A stretch of DNA of 14,542 nucleotides, from assembly GCA_030635005.1 (NCBI GenBank), contig DAOVZS010000044.1, forward strand, positions 1 through 14,542, written 5' to 3'. Positions within the stretch are counted from its first letter, which is position 1, and every line of letters starts with the position of its first letter. This stretch comes from Thiomargarita sp. (GTDB lineage: Bacteria > Pseudomonadota > Gammaproteobacteria > Beggiatoales > Beggiatoaceae). The notes under the pieces were generated by a model. That model was given only the letters and a program-made list of their open reading frames with translations, had not been told where the DNA came from and did no database searches. Below, piece after piece: positions 6,385 to 13,784 of the stretch. Position numbers and translations under genes: made by a program.

Positions 6385-8120
6385 TTGCTTTTAACCGGTA
6401 AAAAATGATGGACGACTTCAAGTAATTTTTTATCCAGAGGAAAAATATCCAATGCTATATTCCAAATATCTTTAGCAGCCTTATAATCTCCTTGTTTCCA
6501 TAATACTTCTCCTAAATGTGCCGCTATTTCAGGATCAGCACGTTGCGTATAAGCCTGACGCAAATAGGTGATTGATTCTGTATATTTACCTTGCTTATAC
6601 AACACCCATCCCATACTATCTAAGATGTAATAATCATCTGGACGTAACAGTAAGGCTTGTTTAATCAAATCATACGCTTCCTGATAACGATCTGTGTGTT
6701 CTATAAGACTATATCCTAAAGCATTGAGAACATTGGCATTTTTAGGTTTTAAAGTCAAGATATAACGTAAATCCTGTTCAAATTGAGCGACCTTTCCCAT
6801 TTTTTCATACAACATAGCACGCATATAGAGCACATCAGTATTATCTGTTTCTAAAGTCAGAAGACGATTATAAGTCTCTAAAGCTTCTTGATCACGTTTT
6901 TGTTCAAGCAATAATTCTGCTTCTAACAGCATTAAATTAAGCCTATCTTCATGATTGGACATCATGGGCACAGCGTGTAAATGTTCAATAGCTGCCGTTG
7001 TCTGTCCTTGTGCCACTAAAATAATCGCAATTTTGGCTTGCACATTTAAATAATTAATGCCCTCATCTATTTGATGATACCAAACAAGTGCTTCGTCTAG
7101 ATTTTGTTCTGTTTGTGCAATTTGCCCTAAATAATAACGTGCCGTATTCAACACTTTTCCATTATCGATTAAAGCACTAAAATACTTTTTAGCTTCTGAG
7201 AATTCGTCTATTTGTAAAGATAATGCGCCCAATGCATATAAAAAATCACCATTTTTGTGAGGTGCGTTTGAAGCTAATAATTTAAAGTGTGTGATTGCAT
7301 TTTTAAACTGTTTCGCCTCAGTAAGCATACGGGCATACATTAAACGCCACTCAATTTTATCTGGAAATTGCTGTAATGCTTGTTTCAACCAATCTAAGGC
7401 TTGCGGCATTTTTCCTTGTTTTTTCAAAAGATAGGCATAAAAACGTACTGCCTCAACATGATCAGGCACATAGCTAAGGAGCGTATCCAACACCTCTAAA
7501 GAATTGTCTAATTGATTAGCATGGTTGAGTAAACGGGCATACATCATTAAAATAAGGGGATCATTAGGTTGTTTTTCAACCAATTTCTTTATTAATTCTA
7601 ACGACATCTCCTGATCAGCCAGTTGCTCTAATATGGCTATAATCACACTTTCTTGTGCATCAGTTTTAAAAGTATCAATCATGACTTCTAAATGTTCCCC
7701 AGCCTCTTTGATACGTTTTTCACGTAAAAGCATACTCACTAGAATCTGACGGGCATAAGGATTATCGGGGGCTAACGTAACCCACAGCTGTGCTGATTTC
7801 ATTGCAATGTTATATTCTTGTGCATATTCAGCGACCTGAGTAGCCCGTTCTGCTATCTGCTTATTTTTTGTGAACACCGCAATATCGTAAAAATATTCTG
7901 CTGCCAATGTATAATAACCGCGAAGTTGTGCATTTTCTGCAACTAACGTTTTATACATGTATTCATGTTGTAGAGACAAAAAGGGTCCTATTTGGGGCAC
8001 AGAAATCTTAGATACTACAGTTTCTTGAGCAACCGCATCATTCTGTATTAATTGACTCGCACATCCTATAAAGACGTTAGTAAATAGAATGACTCCAACA
8101 TTTTTACATAAAAAATTCAT
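6381..8120 (-). CDS. TPR-repeat lipoprotein of the lolB operon
   Basis: This 579-residue protein has an N-terminal hydrophobic segment ending in IGC (Cys20), a plausible but slightly atypical lipobox with Phe at -3, followed by Ala, favouring the outer membrane. From about residue 60 to 565 it is almost wholly tetratricopeptide helical pairs, e.g. ALDWLKQALQQFPD (241-254). The C-terminal block NALGYSL (466-472) and ILDSMGWVLYKQGKYTESI (499-517) is characteristic of the TPR protein that sits just upstream of lolB in many gammaproteobacteria. Its biochemical role is not settled; it is probably a periplasmic protein-interaction scaffold. ATG follows GAGG by 6-7 bases. It is first in the TPR-lolB-ftsY run and overlaps lolB by 4 bases. 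Confidence 0.85.
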   Translation of the reverse strand: MNFLCKNVGVILFTNVFIGCASQLIQNDAVAQETVVSKISVPQIGPFLSLQHEYMYKTLVAENAQLRGYYTLAAEYFYDIAVFTKNKQIAERATQVAEYAQEYNIAMKSAQLWVTLAPDNPYARQILVSMLLREKRIKEAGEHLEVMIDTFKTDAQESVIIAILEQLADQEMSLELIKKLVEKQPNDPLILMMYARLLNHANQLDNSLEVLDTLLSYVPDHVEAVRFYAYLLKKQGKMPQALDWLKQALQQFPDKIEWRLMYARMLTEAKQFKNAITHFKLLASNAPHKNGDFLYALGALSLQIDEFSEAKKYFSALIDNGKVLNTARYYLGQIAQTEQNLDEALVWYHQIDEGINYLNVQAKIAIILVAQGQTTAAIEHLHAVPMMSNHEDRLNLMLLEAELLLEQKRDQEALETYNRLLTLETDNTDVLYMRAMLYEKMGKVAQFEQDLRYILTLKPKNANVLNALGYSLIEHTDRYQEAYDLIKQALLLRPDDYYILDSMGWVLYKQGKYTESITYLRQAYTQRADPEIAAHLGEVLWKQGDYKAAKDIWNIALDIFPLDKKLLEVVHHFLPVKSK

Positions 8121-8144
8121 TTTTTACCTCAAAATTAGTTAGTT

Positions 8145-8159
8145 TATAATAGTATTATA
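8145..8159. promoter_or_regulatory. Palindromic divergent promoter element between the TPR gene and guaB
   Basis: TATAATAGTATTATA is a perfect 7+1+7 palindrome in the 92-base divergent gap. It contains TATAAT on the plus strand (8145-8150, toward guaB) and on the minus strand (8159-8154, toward the TPR gene), so it could hold back-to-back -10 boxes or an operator. -35 matches are poor on both sides. The plus-strand start would give a leader of roughly 55 bases before guaB; the minus-strand start would give roughly 27 bases before the TPR gene. Confidence 0.4.
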
Positions 8160-8190
8160 CATGATAATAGAATATAAAAATTTATTGAAT

Positions 8191-8211
8191 AACTGATAAC
8201 TGATAACTGAT
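8191..8211 (+). repeat. Three tandem heptads AACTGAT in the guaB leader
   Basis: AACTGAT is repeated exactly three times, ending one base before the guaB ATG (8213). The repeats fill the place where a ribosome binding site should be, and no purine-rich SD sequence is visible. Each junction creates TGATAA, so the leader carries many stop codons. Copy-number change would alter spacing between promoter and start codon rather than the reading frame. Confidence 0.75.
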
Positions 8212-8212
8212 A

Positions 8213-9679
8213 ATGAATATTATTCAAGAAGCCTTGACATTTGATGATGTATTACTTTTACCCGCCCATTCGACTGTGTTACCAAAACAGGCACAATTGA
8301 AGACGCTATTAACACGAGAGATTAGTCTCAATATTCCGCTTCTTTCAGCAGCTATGGATACAGTCACTGAAGCGCGTCTTGCGATTACCATAGCACAAGA
8401 AGGCGGTATCGGCATCATCCATAAGAATTTAACAGTTGAAGAACAAGCACATCAGGTACAAAAAGTCAAAAAATTTGAAAGTGGTGTGATTCACGATCCC
8501 ATTATTGTATCTCCTCATACCAGTATTCAAGATGTATTAGATTTAACACGTACTCACAAGATATCAGGTGTTCCTGTTGTTGATAAAGAAACTTTAGTGG
8601 GTATTGTCACCCATCGTGATTTGCGCTTTGAAACTCATTATGATCAGCCCGTTTCAAGTATTATGACTCCAAAAGAACGTTTAGTAACCGTACAAGAAGG
8701 AGCAAGTCGCGAAGAAGTCGCACAATTATTACATCAACATCGTATTGAAAAAGTGCTGATTATCAATAAACATTTTCAATTGTGTGGCATGATTACGGTT
8801 AAAGATATTCAAAAAGCCACCGAAGAACCCAACGCATGTAAAGATGAACAAGCACGTTTACGTGTGGGGGCTGCGGTAAGTTCTGGAGAAAATACTGATC
8901 TCCGCGTATCCGCCTTAGTTCAAGCAGGTGTAGATGTTATTGTTGTAGATACTGCACATGGACATGCACAAAGTGTATTAGATCAAGTGCGTTGGATTAA
9001 ACAGCATTATCCTGATGTGCAAATCATAGGGGGTAATATTGCAACCCGAGAGGCTGCTTTGGCGTTAAAAAAAGCAGGGGTAGATGCGGTAAAAGTGGGG
9101 ATTGGTCCAGGTTCTATTTGTACCACACGTATTATTGCAGGGGTTGGTGTGCCACAAATCACCGCGATTGATAATGTTGCACAAGCATTGAAAGGAACAG
9201 GTATCCCTCTTATTGCAGATGGGGGTATTCGCTATTCTGGTGATATCGCCAAAGCTATTGCTGCAGGTGCCCATTCAATTATGATTGGTGGCTTGTTTGC
9301 AGGCACAAAAGAAGCGCCAGGCGAAGTAGAATTATATCAAGGACGTGCATATAAATCATATCGTGGCATGGGATCATTAGCGGCTATGTCACAAGCACAG
9401 GGTTCAAAAGATAGGTATTTTCAAGCGGATGTTGAAACAGAAAAAAAGTTAGTACCTGAAGGTATTGAAGGACGTGTGCCACTTCGGGGTCCTTTATTGG
9501 ATGTGATTCATCAATTGTTAGGGGGATTACGTTCTAGTATGGGTTATACAGGCTCACATACCATAGAAGAGATGCGTACAAAGCCACAATTTGTACGCGT
9601 CAGTATGGCGGGAATGCGTGAAAGTCATGTTCATGATGTTTTAATTACCAAAGAAGCGCCTAATTATCGCGTTGATTAA
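8213..9679 (+). CDS. guaB: IMP dehydrogenase GuaB
   Basis: GuaB catalyses NAD-dependent oxidation of IMP to XMP, the first committed step of GTP synthesis (EC 1.1.1.205), in the cytoplasm. At 488 residues it equals the E. coli enzyme. It is a TIM barrel interrupted by a CBS pair (about 95-205; GVPVVD and GIVTHRDLR mark the first). The catalytic loop VGIGPGSICTTR places the active Cys at 303; IADGGIR (334-340) and SIMIGG (355-360) bind the phosphate; the mobile-flap Arg401-Tyr402 is present; and YRGMGS precedes it. The ATG start gives the canonical N-terminus but has no SD sequence, only the heptad repeats. guaA, often next in the operon, is absent: a strong terminator follows within 10 bases. 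Confidence 0.96.
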   Translation: MNIIQEALTFDDVLLLPAHSTVLPKQAQLKTLLTREISLNIPLLSAAMDTVTEARLAITIAQEGGIGIIHKNLTVEEQAHQVQKVKKFESGVIHDPIIVSPHTSIQDVLDLTRTHKISGVPVVDKETLVGIVTHRDLRFETHYDQPVSSIMTPKERLVTVQEGASREEVAQLLHQHRIEKVLIINKHFQLCGMITVKDIQKATEEPNACKDEQARLRVGAAVSSGENTDLRVSALVQAGVDVIVVDTAHGHAQSVLDQVRWIKQHYPDVQIIGGNIATREAALALKKAGVDAVKVGIGPGSICTTRIIAGVGVPQITAIDNVAQALKGTGIPLIADGGIRYSGDIAKAIAAGAHSIMIGGLFAGTKEAPGEVELYQGRAYKSYRGMGSLAAMSQAQGSKDRYFQADVETEKKLVPEGIEGRVPLRGPLLDVIHQLLGGLRSSMGYTGSHTIEEMRTKPQFVRVSMAGMRESHVHDVLITKEAPNYRVD

Positions 9680-9688
9680 AAATATTTT

Positions 9689-9714
9689 GTTCCCAAGCTT
9701 AAAAGTTTGGGAAC
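9689..9714. terminator. Bidirectional intrinsic terminator between guaB and the hybrid kinase
   Basis: GTTCCCAA (9689-9696) pairs perfectly with TTGGGAAC (9707-9714). One G-U pair and CTT/AAG extend the stem to 12 pairs around an AA loop. A T-rich tail (TTATTCCTTTTCTT, from 9715) follows on the plus strand. On the minus strand the stem is followed by an A/T-rich run including TTTTT. It lies 9 bases after guaB and 12 bases past the convergent kinase stop, so it can serve both. Confidence 0.85.
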
Positions 9715-9726
9715 TTATTCCTTTTC

Positions 9727-11697
9727 TTACACAATATTGCCTAAAAATCCAATATAATGGGTGATTTGATTATTATCATTCGTGACTGTACTGATACTTA
9801 AGTACCCTTCCCATAGGCTACCATCCTTACAACGATTAATGATTTCACCATTCCAAGAACCCTTTGTCAAAATATCATCCCACATTGCGTGATAAAAAGA
9901 TTTTTTATATTGACCTGCACTCATTTTACTGGGATTATGTCCTAACAGTTCGTCTGCTGTGTATCCAAATATATCAAGATACGCTTGATTCACTTTAATA
10001 ATACTGGCATGAACATCTGTAATGATAATGCCAATACGACCAAACTTAAAAGCCATATTCATAATAGCATTTTCAGTTTTAAGAGATTTTAGAGTGACTA
10101 AAGTCTTGATTCGTGTGATTAATTCAGTTTTTGTAATGGGTTTAATGAGGTAATCATTGGCACCAATTTCTAAACCTGATACTTGATTTTCTTCTATCAG
10201 CAATAGTATTGATAACGCACTGGCAGACCAAGTTTCACGAATTTTTAGCAGTACATCATAACCTGTTTGCGTCACATTGAGTACCACTACATCAGGTTTT
10301 AAACCTGTTTTAAGGATTTCCAAAGCATCGATACTAGAAGAGACAGAGGTGACGACATATTCTGGAGATGATAAATATGATTGTAATATCTCAGGGGCTG
10401 CATCAATAATGAGTATTTTGAACTTGGTCAGTTTTTTTGAAATGGGTTCACTTTTCTTAGAAATGGGTATTTCTAAAGGTTCGGCTATTGAGAGAGGTAA
10501 AATAAAAGTGAATTCTGACCCTTTTTTCTCTGTTGAATTGACAAAAATGCCCCCTTCTTGTAATTCAATTAATTGTTTAGTCAAACTTAAACCCAAACCA
10601 GTCCCATCATATTTGCGCGTACTACTGCCATCAATTTGTTCAAAAGACTCAAAAATTCTTTTAATTTTATCTGCAGGAATGCCAATACCTGTATCAGATA
10701 TTGTAATAGCTAAATAACAAGTGTTCGCCTCTATATTCGATTGTTCAATCTTTTCTAATGCACCGGGATCAAACGGCATTTTTATTTCATATTCAATATT
10801 TCTGCGCACAATTTGAGCCGTGATTTTTATCTGACCTCTTTTTGTAAATTTAATGGCATTTTCAATTAAATTGTATAAGATTTGTTGTGTACGATTTTCA
10901 TCTGCTAAAACAAGTGGCATCTTATCGGAAATAGCGTTAATAAACGTCAGATCTTTTTGAATCAGCAATTTTTGAAGCATATCTAACACGATACGTGTCA
11001 TTTTTTGCATATTCACTGGTTTTAACTGCGGTTCAATATTTTTACGTTTTAATCTCGAAAAATCTAACAGATTATTCAGCAAATTATTCAATCGGTATCC
11101 ACATTGAATCAAGCTAGAAAACATATCTCTATGCTTGTCAGCCAATTCACTACATAACTCAGTATATAAATGATTTGAAAATCCGAGAATACCATGAAGT
11201 GGGGTTCGTAATTCATGGGAAATATTGGTTAAAAATTGATCCTTAAGTCTATTGAGTTGTTCTAGTTTTGCATGTTGTTCTGCCAGTAATTTTTCATTTT
11301 GATAAATGTAGACAGCATCTTGAACGGTTTGTTTTAAATTATGTGCATCCCAAGGTTTTGTAATATAGCGATATAATTTTGCATGATTAATAGCATACCC
11401 CACCGCTTCGATATCAGCTTGTCCAGTCAACATAATGTTAATCGTATCGGGTAAACGTGTATGAATACGCTCTAATAACTCATCTCCTTTGATATTGGGC
11501 ATCAAATAATCTGCAATAACCACAGCAATCTCAATAGATTTATCCTCTAATAACTCTTCAATCACCATTAAAGCATCTTCTCCATTTTCTGCAAATTCAA
11601 GACGATACTTATTACCAAAAGCTTTATGAAGTTCTATTTCAAGACTTTCCAACACTGTTTGTTCATCATCCACACATAAAATGATAGGTTTAGACAT
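9727..11697 (-). CDS. Hybrid histidine kinase: receiver - HisKA/HATPase - degenerate receiver - PAS
   Basis: Numbered from the GTG at 11700, a first receiver (about 5-128) has Asp11/Asp12, phosphoacceptor Asp64, Thr92 and Lys115 in a TKPW motif. A short helix leads to a HisKA domain with His162 (SHELRTPLHGI). The ATPase domain has the N box (Asn281), DTGIGIP (336-342), FESFEQ and GTGLGL (366-371), with an extra loop at about 297-327. A second receiver (about 427-540) is degenerate: Asn475 replaces the phosphoacceptor Asp and only one acidic residue remains at the first site (Asp433-Ala434), though Lys520 is kept. A PAS domain (about 552-657) ends the protein without an output domain. I chose ATG 11695-11697 over GTG 11698-11700 because AGGA lies 8 bases before it. 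No membrane segment is evident. It lies downstream of a second kinase with a 12-15-base gap. Confidence 0.88.
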   Translation of the reverse strand: MSKPIILCVDDEQTVLESLEIELHKAFGNKYRLEFAENGEDALMVIEELLEDKSIEIAVVIADYLMPNIKGDELLERIHTRLPDTINIMLTGQADIEAVGYAINHAKLYRYITKPWDAHNLKQTVQDAVYIYQNEKLLAEQHAKLEQLNRLKDQFLTNISHELRTPLHGILGFSNHLYTELCSELADKHRDMFSSLIQCGYRLNNLLNNLLDFSRLKRKNIEPQLKPVNMQKMTRIVLDMLQKLLIQKDLTFINAISDKMPLVLADENRTQQILYNLIENAIKFTKRGQIKITAQIVRRNIEYEIKMPFDPGALEKIEQSNIEANTCYLAITISDTGIGIPADKIKRIFESFEQIDGSSTRKYDGTGLGLSLTKQLIELQEGGIFVNSTEKKGSEFTFILPLSIAEPLEIPISKKSEPISKKLTKFKILIIDAAPEILQSYLSSPEYVVTSVSSSIDALEILKTGLKPDVVVLNVTQTGYDVLLKIRETWSASALSILLLIEENQVSGLEIGANDYLIKPITKTELITRIKTLVTLKSLKTENAIMNMAFKFGRIGIIITDVHASIIKVNQAYLDIFGYTADELLGHNPSKMSAGQYKKSFYHAMWDDILTKGSWNGEIINRCKDGSLWEGYLSISTVTNDNNQITHYIGFLGNIV

Positions 11698-11705
11698 CAC
11701 ATTTT

Positions 11706-11709
11706 TCCT
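11706..11709 (-). promoter_or_regulatory. Ribosome binding site deciding the hybrid-kinase start
   Basis: AGGA on the minus strand lies 8 bases before ATG (11695-11697) and 5 bases before the adjacent GTG (11698-11700). The spacing and codon preference favour ATG. Confidence 0.5.
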
Positions 11710-11712
11710 GTT

Positions 11713-13131
11713 TTAAGAGTTTAAGGGTAAAAGAACTGTAAATGTGGTATGACCCACGACACTGGTCACTTCAATATTACCTTTATGTTTTTCAATGATA
11801 CGTTTTACAATATCTAAGCCTAAGCCACTGCCTTCACCCACTGCTTTTGTCGTGAAAAAGGGCTCAAATATTTTTGATTTGATTTCTGATGGAATGCCCT
11901 TGCCAGTATCTGTCACACTAATGCTAATATATTTTTCTTGTAATACACCTTTAATACTTAAAACACCTTTATAATCCATTGCTTGTAACGCATTATGAAT
12001 GAGATTGATCCATACTTGATTTAAATCATCAGGATAGCATGATATTAACGGTAATGTGGCGATGTCTTTTTTTACGTGTATACTTGGTTTAAGTTGATTT
12101 TGATACAATGTTAAAACCGTGTCAATACCTTCTGCAATATTAGCCTCTACTTTTTTATCTAATGAATCAAAACGGGCAAAACTTTTTAATGCAAAAACTA
12201 CTTTAGTCGCACGATTAGAGGCGATTGTAATGGTTTCTACACTCCGGTGTAAACTAGACAGTTGATAGGCTTGCTCTAAAATTGTTTGACACTGCGTGTC
12301 TTGTAACAGTGATAAAAATGGATTAATATCCTCATAAACCCCTATTCCAATTAATGATATGGCTATTGTATCAGATTGTGGTATAGAATGAGATTCTAAT
12401 TTTTTCATCAAAGATTTTTTTAAAATACGTTTTTCTTTAATAGATAAACTGAGATCAATAGTAGAAGATTTTTGGATTAAGGCAAAAAAATCATGCTGAC
12501 GTTCTGTGGACAGTTGTTGTACAAATGCTGGCAATTGCAACAAGGTTTTATTTAAAAAATCTGCAATATTTCCCACTGAAGAATGAATAGCGCCTAAGGG
12601 CGTATTAATCTCATGAGCAATCCCTGCAATCAATTTACCCAAAGCTGCCATTTTTTCAGATTGAATCAATTCATGACGCGTTTGTGTTAATTCATCAACT
12701 TTATCATTTAAGCGAACAGTTAAATCTCTGATACGTAAATGCGTACTAATACGTGCTAATACTTCATCATAATCTATGGGTTTGGTGATGTAATCTACAC
12801 CGCCTGCCTCAAATCCTTTCACTTTATCCTCTATGCTTTCTAAAGCAGTCATAAAAATGACTGGAATATTGGCAGTCTGAGGATGTGCTTTTAATTGACG
12901 ACAGGTTTCAAAACCATCCATTTCTGGCATAAGCACATCTAATAGTATGAGTGCAGGCAGAGCCATTTTAGCTCTTTCTAAACCGAGTTTACCATTACGT
13001 GCAACCATAATTTCAAAATCATATCCCTCCAAGTATTCTACTAATAATTTTAAATTATTAGGATTATCATCTATAATTAAGATAGAATATTTCTTTAAAT
13101 AAATCGATTTTTTTGTTGCAGGCATACTCAT
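11713..13131 (-). CDS. Response regulator/histidine kinase with extended dimerisation domain
   Basis: The 472-residue soluble protein has an N-terminal receiver (about 15-135) with Asp21/Asp22, phosphoacceptor Asp65, Thr95 and Lys117. A coiled linker (138-160) leads to a HisKA-type helix with His173 in GIAHEINTPLGAI. The dimerisation domain is split: about 115 residues (about 185-300) separate the His helix from its partner helix, with a basic stretch IKEKRILKKSLMKKLES (231-247). The ATPase domain follows with N box (Asn376/Asn380), DTGKGIP (408-414), FEPFFTTK and GSGLGL (434-439). There is no transmembrane segment and no DNA-binding output. It would receive phosphate at Asp65 and pass signals through its kinase core. 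ATG overlaps the murU stop by one base (TAATG), with AGGA about 7 bases upstream; the second kinase gene follows closely. Confidence 0.88.
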   Translation of the reverse strand: MSMPATKKSIYLKKYSILIIDDNPNNLKLLVEYLEGYDFEIMVARNGKLGLERAKMALPALILLDVLMPEMDGFETCRQLKAHPQTANIPVIFMTALESIEDKVKGFEAGGVDYITKPIDYDEVLARISTHLRIRDLTVRLNDKVDELTQTRHELIQSEKMAALGKLIAGIAHEINTPLGAIHSSVGNIADFLNKTLLQLPAFVQQLSTERQHDFFALIQKSSTIDLSLSIKEKRILKKSLMKKLESHSIPQSDTIAISLIGIGVYEDINPFLSLLQDTQCQTILEQAYQLSSLHRSVETITIASNRATKVVFALKSFARFDSLDKKVEANIAEGIDTVLTLYQNQLKPSIHVKKDIATLPLISCYPDDLNQVWINLIHNALQAMDYKGVLSIKGVLQEKYISISVTDTGKGIPSEIKSKIFEPFFTTKAVGEGSGLGLDIVKRIIEKHKGNIEVTSVVGHTTFTVLLPLNS

Positions 13132-13784
13132 TAATGTGTCCTTTCCAAGCTATATAATCTTTCCGGGGTTCCGATATCACTCCATTCTCCTTTATAATAT
13201 TCACCGCTCACTTGCCCATTTTGCATTGCTTTGATTAATAAAGGTGCTAGAGGAAATCGTTCCTTTTGACACATTTTAAATAAATCAGGATGATACACGC
13301 CAATCCCACTAAACGTTAAACGAGCCGTATTACCTTGAGATACATGGTTTTTGATAAGGCAAAAATCACCTTGGAGATGATGCGGTGGATTCGGGACTAA
13401 AACTAAATGTGCTAAGCCTGTCAGTCTATCGCGTAATTGTGCAAACGGATAATCACACCAGATATCGCCATTAATGACCAAAAAAGGGTTTGTTCCTAAA
13501 AGAGGTAAGGCTTTGAAAATACCCCCGCCTGTTTCTAAAGGGATAGTTTCGGGAGAATAAGACAATTTTGCCCCATAATGCTCTCCCGCACCTAAAGTAC
13601 GTTCAATCTGTTCACCTAAATAGGCATGATTGATCACAATTTCTGTAAAACCAGCTGCAACAAGATGTTGAATATGATATTCAATCAAACATTGTCCTTT
13701 GATTTTTAATAATGGTTTGGGAATCGTATCTGTTAAAGGACGCATACGTTCTCCACGTCCTGCGGCAAGAATCATGGCTTTCAT
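13131..13784 (-). CDS. murU: N-acetylmuramate-1-phosphate uridylyltransferase MurU
   Basis: MurU converts MurNAc-alpha-1-phosphate and UTP to UDP-MurNAc (EC 2.7.7.99), the last step of the anabolic peptidoglycan-recycling route that bypasses MurA/MurB. The 217-residue product has the sugar-nucleotidyltransferase fold: LAAGRGERMRPLT (6-18) binds UTP, PKPLL with Lys23, ETGGG (84-88), NGDIW (105-109) with metal-binding Asp107, FSGIGVY (158-164), and WSDIGTPERL (201-210) with the second metal Asp203. It is shorter than GlmU or glucose-1-phosphate thymidylyltransferases and lacks a left-handed helix. Its ATG overlaps the amgK stop as ATGA, and that gene pairing is the strongest support for MurU over a generic NTP-transferase. 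Confidence 0.92.
   Translation of the reverse strand: MKAMILAAGRGERMRPLTDTIPKPLLKIKGQCLIEYHIQHLVAAGFTEIVINHAYLGEQIERTLGAGEHYGAKLSYSPETIPLETGGGIFKALPLLGTNPFLVINGDIWCDYPFAQLRDRLTGLAHLVLVPNPPHHLQGDFCLIKNHVSQGNTARLTFSGIGVYHPDLFKMCQKERFPLAPLLIKAMQNGQVSGEYYKGEWSDIGTPERLYSLERTH

Noticed and set aside
10277..10717. 146-codon plus-strand frame inside the hybrid kinase gene
   Set aside because: It is antisense to the kinase ATPase and receiver domains, whose motifs are intact, so it is a shadow frame.
11713..13131. NtrC-type response regulator with DNA-binding output
   Set aside because: The region after the receiver is a histidine kinase core with N, G1 and G2 boxes; no AAA+ or helix-turn-helix domain is seen.
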